In this document: positions 42,263 through 51,805 of the stretch, piece by piece
How the letters are laid out: every line of letters begins with the position of its first letter
How positions within the stretch are numbered: the first letter of the stretch is position 1
Assembly (NCBI RefSeq): GCF_004795015.1
Contig: NZ_SSBI01000040.1
Coordinates: forward strand, 1 to 64,000
From: Streptomyces sp. A1277
GTDB lineage: Bacteria > Actinomycetota > Actinomycetes > Streptomycetales > Streptomycetaceae
Length of the DNA: 64,000 nt
Direction: 5' to 3'
The notes under the pieces: generated by a model
Seen by the model: only the letters and a program-made list of their open reading frames with translations
Told to the model about the DNA's origin: nothing
Database searches by the model: none
Position numbers and translations under genes: made by a program

Positions 42263-43276
42263 ATGGTGCGCGTGCCCAAGCTGACGAGAGCCGAAGTCGC
42301 TCAAGCCCTGCGCAATCCGCTGCTGTACATCGCCGAGCGCTGGACGCCCGAGCCCCGTACGGTGCGCCGCGCCACCATGTCGGCGGTCGTGATGGCCGTC
42401 GTCATCGTCGTGACCGGCGGCGCCGTCCGGCTGACCGGTTCCGGTCTCGGCTGCCCGACCTGGCCCAAGTGCACCGACGAGAGCCTGACGGCGACGAGCG
42501 CGATGGGCTTCCACGGCGCCATCGAGTTCGGCAACCGGATGCTGACGTACGTCCTGTGCGCGGCGGTCGGCTGGGCGATCATCGCGGCCCGGTCCGCGAA
42601 GCCCTGGCGGCGCAGCCTCACCCGGCTCGGCTGGGTGCAGTTCTGGATCGTGATGGGCAACGCGGTGCTCGGCGGCATCGTGGTGCTCGTCGGCCTCAAC
42701 CCGTACACCGTGGCGGCGCACTTCCTGCTGTCCACCGCGCTGCTCGCGGTCGCCCTGGTGACCTGGCAGCGGGTGCGTGAGGGCGACGGGGCGCCGCGCC
42801 CGCTGGTCGGCAAGGCGGTCGCGCAGCTGTGCTGGCTGCTCGCGGTCGCGGCGGGGCTGCTGATCGCGGTCGGCACGGTGGTCACGGGCGCCGGGCGGCA
42901 CGCGGGCGACTCCAGCGATGTGCACCGCATCCCGATCGACTGGAAGATGATCACCCAGCTGCACGCCGACCTGGCCTGGGTCGTGGTTGCCCTGACCGTC
43001 GCGCTCTGGTTCGCCCTGAAGGCCGTGGACGCCCCCGTCGGGCCGCTGCACCGGGCCCGGGACCTGTTCCTGATCCTGATGGCTCAGGGGCTGGTGGGGT
43101 ACGTGCAATATTTCACCGACACGCCGGAGATCCTGGTCGGCATCCACATGTTGGGCTCGTGCCTGGTCTGGATCGGGGTCGTACGGGTCCTGCTGTCGCT
43201 GCGTGAGCGGCCGGTGGCCGTCACCCGGATGCCGGAGCCGGCGGCCGAGCAGCCCGAGCCCGCGGCGGCCGGCTGA
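42263..43276 (+). CDS. ctaA: heme A synthase (CtaA/Cox15)
   Basis: A 337-residue membrane enzyme that oxidises the C8 methyl of heme O to make heme A for cytochrome aa3. Four-helix halves are visible: VMAVVIVVTGGAVRLTGSGLGCPTWPKC (with the loop Cys pair region) and FHGAIEFGNRMLTYVLCAAVG carry the first heme-binding His, FLLSTALLAVALVTWQRV and QLHADLAWVVVALTVALWF a further His, and GIHMLGSCLVWIGVVRVLL the last. ATG 42263 is taken; GTG 42266 and 42272 are also in frame. Confidence 0.9.
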   Translation: MVRVPKLTRAEVAQALRNPLLYIAERWTPEPRTVRRATMSAVVMAVVIVVTGGAVRLTGSGLGCPTWPKCTDESLTATSAMGFHGAIEFGNRMLTYVLCAAVGWAIIAARSAKPWRRSLTRLGWVQFWIVMGNAVLGGIVVLVGLNPYTVAAHFLLSTALLAVALVTWQRVREGDGAPRPLVGKAVAQLCWLLAVAAGLLIAVGTVVTGAGRHAGDSSDVHRIPIDWKMITQLHADLAWVVVALTVALWFALKAVDAPVGPLHRARDLFLILMAQGLVGYVQYFTDTPEILVGIHMLGSCLVWIGVVRVLLSLRERPVAVTRMPEPAAEQPEPAAAG

Positions 43277-43286
43277 CACCGCACTT

Positions 43287-43352
43287 CACAACGGATCAGG
43301 GGCTCCCGCTCACGGCGCACAGCCGTGGAGCGGGAGCCCCTGATCCGTTGTG
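43287..43352. terminator. long bidirectional terminator between ctaA and the convergent gene
   Basis: A 66-base near-perfect inverted repeat. The outer 25 bp (from CACAACGGATCAGGGGCTCC) pair exactly, followed by one bulged C and a 5-bp inner stem with a short loop. It stands 10 bases after the ctaA stop and 7 bases after the stop of the opposing gene. Confidence 0.88.
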
Positions 43353-43358
43353 CGGGTC

Positions 43359-43724
43359 TCAGGCCCTGTTGGACGGGCCGCCGACCTGGATGCCGGCCAT
43401 CCGGGACCACTCGTACGGGCCCGTGTGCACCTTCGCCGCGAACTCGCCGTCGAACTCGTCGTGGAGGGTGATCCCGGACTTCCGCGCGGCGCTCTCGGCG
43501 ACCGCGTACGAGGGGGCCACCAGGTCGCCCCAGCCGCCGTCCTCGCCGACGAGGACGATGCGGGTGCCCGTCTGCCCGAGGTAGGCGAGCTGCCCCTCGG
43601 CGCCGCCGTGCGCCTTCGCGAAGGCGCCGATCTGCTTGGCCAGCCGGGCCGCCCTGCGTTCCGCGCGCGCCGCCTGCTTGCCGTCCACCTGCTGGGTCTC
43701 AGCCGTATCTGCCGTCTCTGCCAT
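43359..43724 (-). CDS. conserved hypothetical protein (121 residues)
   Basis: A 121-residue small soluble protein with a helical basic N-terminal part (DGKQAARAERRAARLAKQIGAFAKAHGG) and a C-terminal domain, GQLAYLGQTGTRIVLVGEDGGWGDLVAPSYAVAESAARKSGITLHDEFDGEFAAKVHTGPYEWSRMAGIQVGG. I know of no function; similar short proteins are conserved in Streptomyces near ctaA and ctaB. ATG 43724; the gene is followed by the long palindrome at 43287-43352. Confidence 0.72.
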   Translation of the reverse strand: MAETADTAETQQVDGKQAARAERRAARLAKQIGAFAKAHGGAEGQLAYLGQTGTRIVLVGEDGGWGDLVAPSYAVAESAARKSGITLHDEFDGEFAAKVHTGPYEWSRMAGIQVGGPSNRA

Positions 43725-43816
43725 GGACAGGATGCTACCGGCGGGTAGATCAACCGGCGACGGGCGGGGAGGGTGGCTTGTGCCACGCTCCCCGCCCGTC
43801 GGGCGGAGCTGGGGAC

Positions 43817-44764
43817 CTACCGCAGGAAGGGGTCCACCGCCACGGCCACGAACAGCAGCGACACGTAGGTGATCGACCAGTGGAACAGCCGCATCTCCTT
43901 GAGCTTCGCACCGGTCACCCCGGCCTTGGCCCGGCCGAGCAGCGCGTGCGCCTCCCAGAGCCAGAACCCGCCGGTCAGCAGCGCCACCGCGGTGTAGAAC
44001 CAGCCGGTGTAGCCCAGCGGGGTGAGCAGCAGCGAGACGGCGACCATCACCCAGCTGTAGGCGACGATCTGGCGGGCGACCACCTTGTTGGAGGCGATGA
44101 CCGGAAGCATCGGGACGCCGACCCGCGCGTAGTCGTCCTTCACCTTCATGGACAGCGGCCAGTAGTGCGGCGGCGTCCAGAAGAAGATGACGGCGAAGAG
44201 GATCACCGCGGCCCAGGAGAGCTCGTTGGTCACGGCCGACCAGCCGATGAGGACCGGCATGCAGCCCGCGATGCCGCCCCACACGATGTTCTGCGAGGTG
44301 CGGCGCTTCAGCAGCATCGTGTAGACCACGACGTAGAAGAGCAGGGCGCCCAGCGCGAGGGCCGCCGACAGCCAGTTGACCAGCAGACCGAACCAGGCCG
44401 TCGAGATCACCGCGAGGCAGATGCCGAAGGCCAGGCACTCGCGCGGGCTCACCATGCCGGTGACCAGCGGGCGCTGCGACGTGCGGTCCATCAGCGCGTC
44501 GATGTCGCGGTCGATGTACATGTTCAGTGCATTGGCACCACCGGCGGACAGGTAGCCGCCGACGGTGGTAGTGAGCACGAGCCAAAGGTCGGGTACACCC
44601 TGAGCGGCCAGGAACATCACCGGAACAGTGGTGATCAGCAACAGCTCGATGATCCGAGGCTTGGTCAGTGCCACGAATGCCTTGACACGGGCCCCGAATG
44701 GGCGTTGGCCCCCTGGGCTCGGAGTCAAGGCGACCCCTGCGGGTCGGGACTCGACGGCCGTCAC
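43817..44764 (-). CDS. ctaB: protoheme IX farnesyltransferase (heme O synthase, CtaB)
   Basis: A 315-residue UbiA-type membrane prenyltransferase that makes heme O, the substrate of CtaA. The two Asp-rich motifs are ANALNMYIDRDIDALMDRTSQRPL (residues about 75-97) and YWPLSMKVKDDYARVGVPMLP (about 205). About nine membrane segments are present. GTG 44764 has AGGGG five bases upstream and gives the usual VTAVESRPAG start; GTG 44770 is close by. The extension to 45109 is not supported. A -10-like TACAGT (44843-44838) lies about 75 bases before the start. Confidence 0.93.
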   Translation of the reverse strand: MTAVESRPAGVALTPSPGGQRPFGARVKAFVALTKPRIIELLLITTVPVMFLAAQGVPDLWLVLTTTVGGYLSAGGANALNMYIDRDIDALMDRTSQRPLVTGMVSPRECLAFGICLAVISTAWFGLLVNWLSAALALGALLFYVVVYTMLLKRRTSQNIVWGGIAGCMPVLIGWSAVTNELSWAAVILFAVIFFWTPPHYWPLSMKVKDDYARVGVPMLPVIASNKVVARQIVAYSWVMVAVSLLLTPLGYTGWFYTAVALLTGGFWLWEAHALLGRAKAGVTGAKLKEMRLFHWSITYVSLLFVAVAVDPFLR

Positions 44765-45216
44765 GCACACCCCTGACAGAGAAATCCCAGCAAGCTCCGG
44801 GCATGAGGGCCCAGTGAAGACTTGCGCGAACCCGACCACTGTAGACGTTGGGGACAGGCCGCCCTTCGCGGGGGTGGGGTCGTGTTGATGTGGCGCCGGA
44901 GGCCGTCGCGGCGCACCCGCGCGGCGCTTCGCACGTACGAGTGACGCACAGGTGTCGCAGGGTTGGCGCGGGGCGCGTCCGGGAGCCCGCGGCCGTGCTC
45001 CCGCCTGCTCGTCGGAGCGCCTCAGGAGTGGGGCCGCACGCTCATCGGAGAGGCCCATCGGTGCCCCCTCCCGCTCATACGGGAGGCGGATTCCGCGGGC
45101 CGCCCGCACCCTGGTAGGAGCCGGAAATCGCGGGTACGGACGGGGGTAGGCTCGACAGCATCCGGTGCGGTCGAAGTCACCGGTCTACAACAGTTGGAGA
45201 GGAGCCCTGACTCAGG
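44765..45216. other. divergent intergenic region between ctaB and tkt
   Basis: 452 bases with no convincing gene. It should hold the ctaB promoter (a -10-like TACAGT at 44838-44843, minus strand) and the tkt promoter (GGGGTAGGCT near 45145-45154 as a weak -10). The 45205-45217 palindrome CCCTGA-C-TCAGGG overlaps the tkt start. Confidence 0.4.
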
Positions 45217-47304
45217 GTGAGCACCAAGCCGACCACCACAGACCTCCAGTGGACCGAATTGGACCAGCGGGCCGTGGACACCGTCCGCGTCCTCGCCGCG
45301 GACGCCGTACAGAAAGTCGGAAACGGCCACCCGGGTACGGCCATGAGCCTGGCTCCCGCCGCGTACACCATCTTCCAGAAGGTGATGCGGCACGACCCCG
45401 CCGACGCGGAGTGGACCGGCCGCGACCGGTTCGTGCTCTCGGCGGGCCACACCAGCCTGACCCTGTACATCCAGCTCTACCTGGCCGGCTACGGCCTGGA
45501 GCTCGATGACCTGAAGGCATTCCGCACCTGGGGCTCCAAGACCCCGGGCCACCCGGAGTACGGCCACACCACCGGGGTGGAGACGACCACGGGCCCGTTG
45601 GGCCAGGGTGTCGCCAACGCCGTGGGCATGGCCATGGCCGCCCGCTACGAGCGCGGTCTGTTCGACCCGGAGGCGGCCCCCGGCACCTCCCCCTTCGACC
45701 ACATGGTGTGGGCCGTCGCCGGTGACGGCTGCCTCCAGGAGGGCATCTCCGCGGAGGCGTCCTCGCTGGCCGGGCACCAGAAGCTGGGCAACCTGGTCCT
45801 GCTGTGGGACGACAACCACATCTCCATCGAGGGCGACACGGAGACCGCGGTCTCCGAGGACACCGTCAAGCGCTACGAGGCGTACGGCTGGCACGTCCAG
45901 CGCGTCGACCAGCTGCCCAACGGCGACCTGGACCCGGAGGGGCTGTACAAGGCCCTGCTGGCCGCCAAGGCCGAGACGGAGCGCCCGTCGTTCATCGCGG
46001 CCCGCTCGATCATCGCCTGGCCCGCCCCGCACGCCCAGAACACCGAGGCATCGCACGGCTCGGCGCTCGGCGACGACGAGGTCGCCGCGACCAAGAAGGT
46101 ACTGGGCTTCGACCCGGAGAAGTCCTTCGAGGTCTCCGACGAGGTCATCGGGCACACCCGCCGCGCCCTGGACCGGGGCCGCGAGGCCAAGGCCGAGTGG
46201 CAGCAGACCTTCGACGCGTGGCGCGCCGCCAACCCGGAGCGCGCCGCCGACTTCGACCGCGTGCGCGCGGGCGAGCTGCCCAAGGGCTGGGAGGACAGCC
46301 TGCCGGTCTTCGAGACCGGCAAGGGCGTCGCCACCCGCGCCGCGTCCGGCAAGGTGCTCCAGGCGCTCGGTGAGATCATCCCCGAGCTGTGGGGCGGCTC
46401 CGCCGACCTGGCGGGCTCCAACAACACCACGATCGACAAGACGTCCTCGTTCCTCCCCGCGGGCAACCCGCTGCCGGAGGCCGACCCGTACGGGCGCACG
46501 ATCCACTTCGGCATCCGCGAGCACGCCATGGCCGCCGCCATGAACGGCATCGCGCTGCACGGCAACACCCGCATCTACGGCGGCACCTTCCTGGTGTTCT
46601 CCGACTACATGCGCAACGCCGTGCGGCTGTCCGCGCTGATGCACCTGCCCGTGACGTACGTCTGGACGCACGACTCGATCGGTCTCGGCGAGGACGGCCC
46701 GACCCACCAGCCGGTGGAGCACCTGGCCTCGCTGCGCGCCATCCCGGGCCTGAACGTCGTGCGCCCGGCCGACGCCAACGAGACCGCCATCGCCTGGCGC
46801 GAGATCCTGCGCCGCTACACCAAGGTGTTCGGCAAGGGCGCCCCGCACGGTCTGGCGCTGACCCGCCAGGGCGTGCCGACGTACGAGGCGAACGAGGACA
46901 CGGCGAAGGGCGGCTACGTGCTGCGCGACGCCGAGGGTGGCGAGCCGCAGGTCGTGCTGATCGGTACGGGCTCCGAGGTCCAGCTCGCCGTGGAGGCGCG
47001 CGAAGAGCTCCAGGCGGCCGGAATTCCGACCCGTGTGGTGTCGATGCCGTGTGTCGAATGGTTCGAGGAGCAGGACCAGGGTTACAAGGACAGCGTGCTG
47101 CCGCCGTCGGTCAGGGCCCGAGTGGCCGTCGAGGCAGGCATCGGTCTGACCTGGTACCGGTACGTCGGGGACGCCGGCCGGATCGTTTCGCTGGAGCACT
47201 TCGGCGCTTCGGCGGACGCCAAGGTGCTGTTCCGTGAGTTCGGCTTCACCAGCGAGCACGTCGCCGCCGCCGCGCGGGAATCCCTCGCCGCCGCCGTGCG
47301 CTGA
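45217..47304 (+). CDS. tkt: transketolase
   Basis: A 695-residue thiamine diphosphate enzyme of the pentose phosphate cycle. Landmarks: GNGHPGTAMSLAPAAYTIF (residues about 30), SAGHTSLTLYIQLYLAGYGLEL, GPLGQGVANAVGMAMAARYE, the TPP site GDGCLQEGISAEASSLAGHQKLGNLVLLWDDN (about 170) and IREHAMAAAMNGIALHG (about 430). GTG 45217; GAGGAG lies upstream at some distance and the start is inside the palindrome CCCTGA-C-TCAGGG, which might influence translation. First gene of tkt-tal-zwf-opcA-pgl. Confidence 0.95.
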   Translation: MSTKPTTTDLQWTELDQRAVDTVRVLAADAVQKVGNGHPGTAMSLAPAAYTIFQKVMRHDPADAEWTGRDRFVLSAGHTSLTLYIQLYLAGYGLELDDLKAFRTWGSKTPGHPEYGHTTGVETTTGPLGQGVANAVGMAMAARYERGLFDPEAAPGTSPFDHMVWAVAGDGCLQEGISAEASSLAGHQKLGNLVLLWDDNHISIEGDTETAVSEDTVKRYEAYGWHVQRVDQLPNGDLDPEGLYKALLAAKAETERPSFIAARSIIAWPAPHAQNTEASHGSALGDDEVAATKKVLGFDPEKSFEVSDEVIGHTRRALDRGREAKAEWQQTFDAWRAANPERAADFDRVRAGELPKGWEDSLPVFETGKGVATRAASGKVLQALGEIIPELWGGSADLAGSNNTTIDKTSSFLPAGNPLPEADPYGRTIHFGIREHAMAAAMNGIALHGNTRIYGGTFLVFSDYMRNAVRLSALMHLPVTYVWTHDSIGLGEDGPTHQPVEHLASLRAIPGLNVVRPADANETAIAWREILRRYTKVFGKGAPHGLALTRQGVPTYEANEDTAKGGYVLRDAEGGEPQVVLIGTGSEVQLAVEAREELQAAGIPTRVVSMPCVEWFEEQDQGYKDSVLPPSVRARVAVEAGIGLTWYRYVGDAGRIVSLEHFGASADAKVLFREFGFTSEHVAAAARESLAAAVR

Positions 47305-47338
47305 CGCCGTTATACGACTAGTAGGAGATGCAATTCTC

Positions 47339-48457
47339 ATGACAGACGCACTCAAGCGCCTCTCCGACGAGGGCGTGGCGATCTGGCTCGACGACCTCTC
47401 GCGCAAGCGGATCACGTCGGGCAACCTGGCCGAGCTGATCGACCAGAGCCACGTCGTGGGCGTCACGACCAACCCCTCGATCTTCCAGAAGGCGATCTCG
47501 CAGGGCGACGGTTACGACCAGCAGCTCGCCGACCTCGCCGCCCGCCGGGTGACCGTCGAGGAAGCGATCCGCATGATCACCACCGCGGACGTCCGGGACG
47601 CGGCCGACATCCTGCGCCCGGTCTTCGACGCGACCGACGGCCAGGACGGCCGGGTCTCCATCGAGGTCGACCCGCGCCTGGCCCACAACACGAAGGCCAC
47701 GGTCGCCGAGGCCAAGCAGCTGGCCTGGCTGGTGGACCGGCCGAACACGCTCATCAAGATCCCGGCCACCGAGGCGGGTCTGCCGGCGATCACCGAGACG
47801 ATCGGCCGGGGCATCAGCGTCAACGTCACGCTGATCTTCTCCCTGGAGCGCTACCGCGCGGTCATGGACGCCTACCTGGCGGGCCTGGAGAAGGCGAAGG
47901 CCGCGGGCCTGGACCTCTCCGAGATCCACTCGGTGGCGTCGTTCTTCGTGTCCCGCGTGGACACCGAGATCGACAAGCGCCTGGACGCGGTCGGCAGCGA
48001 CGAGGCGAAGGCCGCGAAGGGCAAGTCCGCCCTGGCCAACGCACGCCTGGCCTACGAGGCGTACGAGGAGGTCTTCTCCGGTGAGCGGTGGGACGCCCTC
48101 GACAAGGCGCACGCCAACAAGCAGCGTCCGCTGTGGGCCTCCACCGGCGTGAAGGACCCGGCGCTGAAGGACACCCTGTACGTGGTGGACCTCGTCGCGC
48201 CGAACACGGTCAACACCATGCCCGAGGCGACTTTGGAGGCGGTGGCGGACCATGGGGAGGTCACCGGCAACACCGTCGCCGGTGCGTACGACCGGGCTCG
48301 TGCCGACCTCGACGCGATCAAGAAGCTCGGCGTCGACTACGACGACGTCGTGCAGGTACTGGAGGACGAGGGCGTCGAGAAGTTCGAGACGTCCTGGAAC
48401 GAGCTGCTCAAGTCGACCGAGGCCGAACTCGAGCGCCTCGCTCCTTCGAAGGGCTGA
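47339..48457 (+). CDS. tal: transaldolase
   Basis: A 372-residue class I transaldolase of the longer actinobacterial type. WLDDLSRKRITSGNLAELIDQSHVVGVTTNPSIFQKAI opens it (about 15-52), RPNTLIKIPATEAGLPAI holds the Schiff-base Lys (about 142), and ISVNVTLIFSLERYRAVMDAYLAGL and SVASFFVSRVDTEIDKRLD complete the barrel. ATG 47339 has AGGAG eleven bases upstream, 34 bases past the tkt stop. Confidence 0.95.
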   Translation: MTDALKRLSDEGVAIWLDDLSRKRITSGNLAELIDQSHVVGVTTNPSIFQKAISQGDGYDQQLADLAARRVTVEEAIRMITTADVRDAADILRPVFDATDGQDGRVSIEVDPRLAHNTKATVAEAKQLAWLVDRPNTLIKIPATEAGLPAITETIGRGISVNVTLIFSLERYRAVMDAYLAGLEKAKAAGLDLSEIHSVASFFVSRVDTEIDKRLDAVGSDEAKAAKGKSALANARLAYEAYEEVFSGERWDALDKAHANKQRPLWASTGVKDPALKDTLYVVDLVAPNTVNTMPEATLEAVADHGEVTGNTVAGAYDRARADLDAIKKLGVDYDDVVQVLEDEGVEKFETSWNELLKSTEAELERLAPSKG

Positions 48458-48462
48458 CCACT

Positions 48463-49995
48463 TTGTCTGGTGTTCCCGGAGCCAACCCGCTCCGTGACGC
48501 CCAGGACCGACGGCTCCCGCGCATCGCGGGGCCGTCGGGCCTGGTCATCTTTGGCGTCACGGGCGATTTGTCCCGTAAAAAGCTGATGCCCGCCGTCTAC
48601 GACCTGGCCAACCGCGGCCTGCTGCCGCCGGGCTTCTCGCTCATCGGTTTCGCGCGCCGCGACTGGGAGGACGAGGACTTCGCCCAGGTCGTGCACGACG
48701 CCGTCAAGGAGCATTCCCGCACCCCCTTCCGCGAAGAGGTCTGGCAGCAGCTCAGCCAGGGCATGCGGTTCGTGCAGGGCAACTTCGACGACGACGTGGC
48801 CTTCGAGACCCTCAGAGCCACGATCGAGGAGCTCGACAAGGCACAGGGCACGGGCGGCAACTTCGCCTTCTACCTGTCCGTGCCTCCGAAGTTCTTCCCC
48901 AAGGTCGTCCAGCAGCTCAAGAAGCACGGGCTGGCCGACCAGAAGGAAGGCAGCTGGCGCCGGGCCGTCATCGAGAAGCCGTTCGGCCACGACCTGGAGA
49001 GCGCGCAGGAGCTCAACCAGATCGTGCACGACGTCTTCCCGCCGAACGAGGTCTTCCGCATCGACCACTACCTCGGCAAGGAGACGGTCCAGAACATCCT
49101 GGCGCTGCGCTTCGCCAACACGATGTGGGAGCCGATCTGGAACAGGTCGTACGTCGACCACGTCCAGATCACGATGGCCGAGGACATCGGCATCGGCGGC
49201 CGGGCCGGCTACTACGACGGCATCGGCGCGGCCCGTGACGTCATCCAGAACCACCTGCTCCAGCTGCTGGCGCTGACCGCGATGGAGGAGCCCGGCTCCT
49301 TCCACCCCAAGGCCCTGGTCGCCGAGAAGCTCAAGGTGCTCACGGCGGTGGAGCTGCCGGACGACCTGGGCAAGCACACCGTGCGCGGCCAGTACACGCA
49401 CGCGTGGCAGGGTGGCCAGGAGGTGCCCGGCTACCTGGAGGAAGAGGGAATCGACCCCAAGTCGAAGACCGACACCTTCGCCGCGATCAAGCTGACGATC
49501 AACAACCGCCGCTGGGCGGACGTGCCGTTCTACCTGCGGACCGGCAAGCGGCTCGGCCGCCGGGTCACGGAGATCGCGGTCGTCTTCAAGCGCGCCCCGT
49601 ACCTGCCCTTCGAGTCCGGCGCCACCGAGGAGCTGGGCGGCAACGCCCTGGTCATCCGGGTGCAGCCGGACGAGGGCGTCACGGTGCGGTTCGGCTCCAA
49701 GGTGCCCGGCACCTCGATGGAGGTCCGGGACGTCACGATGGACTTCGCGTACGGCGAGTCCTTCACGGAGTCCAGCCCGGAGGCGTACGAACGGCTCATC
49801 CTCGACGTCCTGCTCGGCGACGCCAACCTCTTCCCGCGCCACCAGGAGGTCGAGCTCTCCTGGAACATCCTCGACCCGATCGAGGAGTACTGGGACAAGC
49901 ACGGCAAGCCCGCCCAGTACCCGGCCGGAACCTGGGGACCGGCCGAGGCGGACGAGATGCTCGCACGCGACGGACGGAGCTGGCGCCGGCCATGA
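48463..49995 (+). CDS. zwf: glucose-6-phosphate 1-dehydrogenase
   Basis: A 510-residue NADP-linked enzyme of the oxidative pentose phosphate branch. The start is TTG 48463, five bases after the tal stop, because no ATG or GTG lies between it and the conserved opening NPLRDAQDRRLPRIAGPSGLVIFGVTGDLSRKKLMP. The nucleotide site is GVTGDLSRKK (about 31-40). The catalytic signature is FRIDHYLGKETVQNILALRF (about 200), with the essential His and Lys. Strong coupling to tal is likely. Confidence 0.93.
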   Translation: MSGVPGANPLRDAQDRRLPRIAGPSGLVIFGVTGDLSRKKLMPAVYDLANRGLLPPGFSLIGFARRDWEDEDFAQVVHDAVKEHSRTPFREEVWQQLSQGMRFVQGNFDDDVAFETLRATIEELDKAQGTGGNFAFYLSVPPKFFPKVVQQLKKHGLADQKEGSWRRAVIEKPFGHDLESAQELNQIVHDVFPPNEVFRIDHYLGKETVQNILALRFANTMWEPIWNRSYVDHVQITMAEDIGIGGRAGYYDGIGAARDVIQNHLLQLLALTAMEEPGSFHPKALVAEKLKVLTAVELPDDLGKHTVRGQYTHAWQGGQEVPGYLEEEGIDPKSKTDTFAAIKLTINNRRWADVPFYLRTGKRLGRRVTEIAVVFKRAPYLPFESGATEELGGNALVIRVQPDEGVTVRFGSKVPGTSMEVRDVTMDFAYGESFTESSPEAYERLILDVLLGDANLFPRHQEVELSWNILDPIEEYWDKHGKPAQYPAGTWGPAEADEMLARDGRSWRRP

Positions 49996-50999
49996 AGATC
50001 GATCTCACGGAAACCACGTCCAGCAAGATCAACCAGGCCCTGGTCTCGGCCCGGCGCGCGGTCGGCGCCCCCGCGATCGGGATGGTGCTCACCCTCGTCA
50101 TCGTCACCGACGAGGAGAACGCCTACGACGCGCTCAAGGCGGCCAGCGACTCCTCCCGCGAGCACCCCTCGCGGATCATCGCGGTCATCAAGCGGGCCAG
50201 CCGTTCGCCGCGGGCCCGCCGTGACGCGCGGCTCGACGCCGAGATCCGGGTCGGTTCCGACTCCGGCTCCGGCGAGACCGTCGTGCTGCGCCTGCACGGC
50301 GAGCTCGCCAACCACGCCCAGTCGGTCGTCCTGCCGCTGCTGCTGCCGGACGCCCCGGTGGTGGTGTGGTGGCCGCAGGACGCCCCCGCCGACCCGGCGA
50401 AGGACCCGCTCGGAGCCCTCTCCCAGCGCCGGATCACCGACACCTACTCGGCCGAGCACCCGCTCGACGAGCTGGCGGTGCGCGCGGCGACCTACCAGCC
50501 CGGTGACACGGACCTGGCCTGGACCCGCATCACGCCGTGGCGCTCGATGCTGGCGGCGGCGCTCGACCAGCAGCCGGCCGAGGTCGTCTCGGCCACGGTC
50601 GAGGGCGAGTCGGACAACCCGAGCTGCGAGCTGCTGGCCATGTGGCTGGCGGACCGGCTCGGCGTGCCGGTGGAGCGCACCACGTCCGGCGGCCCCGGCC
50701 TCACCGCCGTCCGGATGACGACGAAGAACGGCGACATCGTCCTGGACCGGGCCGACGGTTCGCTCGCCACGCTCTGCATGGTGGGCCAGCCGGACCGCGC
50801 GGTGGCGCTCAAGCGCCGCGAGACGGCGGAGCTGCTCGCGGAGGAGCTGCGGCGTCTGGACCCGGACAACGTCTACGAGTGCACGGTGAAGTTCGGGGTG
50901 GAGCGCCTGGACAAGGCGGGCGCGCCCGCCGCCGAGGCACCCGCCAAGGCGCCCGCCGCCAAGAAGGCCGCCCCGGCGAAGAAGGCGGCGTCGAAGTGA
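49992..50999 (+). CDS. opcA: OpcA, glucose-6-phosphate dehydrogenase assembly protein
   Basis: A 335-residue protein that promotes assembly and activation of Zwf in actinobacteria and cyanobacteria. Features: TTSSKINQALVSARRAVGAPAIGMVLTLVIVTDEENAYDAL (residues 8-48), LPLLLPDAPVVVWWPQDAP (about 115) and AWTRITPWRSMLAAALDQQP (about 178). The C-terminus is Ala/Lys-rich (KAPAAKKAAPAKKAASK), as in many Streptomyces copies. ATG 49992 overlaps the zwf stop. Confidence 0.92.
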   Translation: MKIDLTETTSSKINQALVSARRAVGAPAIGMVLTLVIVTDEENAYDALKAASDSSREHPSRIIAVIKRASRSPRARRDARLDAEIRVGSDSGSGETVVLRLHGELANHAQSVVLPLLLPDAPVVVWWPQDAPADPAKDPLGALSQRRITDTYSAEHPLDELAVRAATYQPGDTDLAWTRITPWRSMLAAALDQQPAEVVSATVEGESDNPSCELLAMWLADRLGVPVERTTSGGPGLTAVRMTTKNGDIVLDRADGSLATLCMVGQPDRAVALKRRETAELLAEELRRLDPDNVYECTVKFGVERLDKAGAPAAEAPAKAPAAKKAAPAKKAASK

Positions 51000-51781
51000 C
51001 CGGGGTCCCGCAGCTCGTCGTGCACCGCGACAAGGAGCTGATGGCGCAGGCCGCCGCGGCCCGGCTGATCACGAAGATCGTGGACGCCCAGGCCGCGCGC
51101 GGCGACGCCTCGGTGGTGCTCACCGGCGGCCGCAACGGCAACGGCCTGCTGGCCGCGCTCGCCGCCGCGCCCGCCCGGGACGCGGTCGACTGGTCGCGGC
51201 TCGACCTGTGGTGGGGCGACGAGCGGTTCCTGCCCGAGGGCGACCCGGAGCGCAATGTCACCCAGGCCCGCGAGGCCCTGCTGGACGCGGTGGGGCTGGA
51301 CCCGTCCCGGGTGCACGTCATGCCCGCGTCCGACGGCCCCTACGGCCCGGACGCCGACGCCGCGGCCGCCGGGTACGCCGCGGAGCTGGCCGCCGCCTCG
51401 GCCCCGCAGGACCACGGCCCGGTGCCGGAGTTCGACGTGCTGATGCTGGGCGTCGGCCCGGACACCCATGTCGCCTCGCTCTTCCCGGAGCTGCCGGCGG
51501 TACGGGAGACCGAGCGCACCGTCGTCGGTGTGCACGGCGCGCCCAAGCCGCCGCCCGTCCGGATCTCGCTGACGCTGCCGGCCATCCGGGCGGCGCGCGA
51601 GGTGTGGCTGCTGGCGGCGGGCGAGGACAAGGCGGAGGCCGTGGCCATCGCCCTGTCGGGGGCCGGGGAGATCCAGGCCCCGGCGGCCGGAGCGTACGGC
51701 CGCGGCCGCACCCTGTGGCTGCTGGACGCGGCGGCGGCCTCCCGCCTGCCGCGCGCCCTGTACCCGCCGGCTTCCGCCTGA
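50996..51781 (+). CDS. pgl: 6-phosphogluconolactonase
   Basis: A 261-residue lactonase of the DevB/SOL type that opens 6-phosphogluconolactone. ASVVLTGGRNGNGLLAAL (about 38), WSRLDLWWGDERFLPEGDPERNVTQAREALLD (about 65) and FDVLMLGVGPDTHVASLFPELPAV (about 145, family normally GxGxDGHxASLFP) are the motifs. Here DG is replaced by PDT before the catalytic His. GTG 50996 overlaps the opcA stop. Last gene of the operon. Confidence 0.9.
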   Translation: MTGVPQLVVHRDKELMAQAAAARLITKIVDAQAARGDASVVLTGGRNGNGLLAALAAAPARDAVDWSRLDLWWGDERFLPEGDPERNVTQAREALLDAVGLDPSRVHVMPASDGPYGPDADAAAAGYAAELAAASAPQDHGPVPEFDVLMLGVGPDTHVASLFPELPAVRETERTVVGVHGAPKPPPVRISLTLPAIRAAREVWLLAAGEDKAEAVAIALSGAGEIQAPAAGAYGRGRTLWLLDAAAASRLPRALYPPASA

Positions 51782-51805
51782 CCGGCCGTCACCGGCCGTG
51801 CTCCC

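Noticed and set aside
43817..45109. N-terminal extension of CtaB to 45109
   Set aside because: The added 115 residues are Arg/Pro-rich and unlike the family; a good ribosome site precedes GTG 44764.
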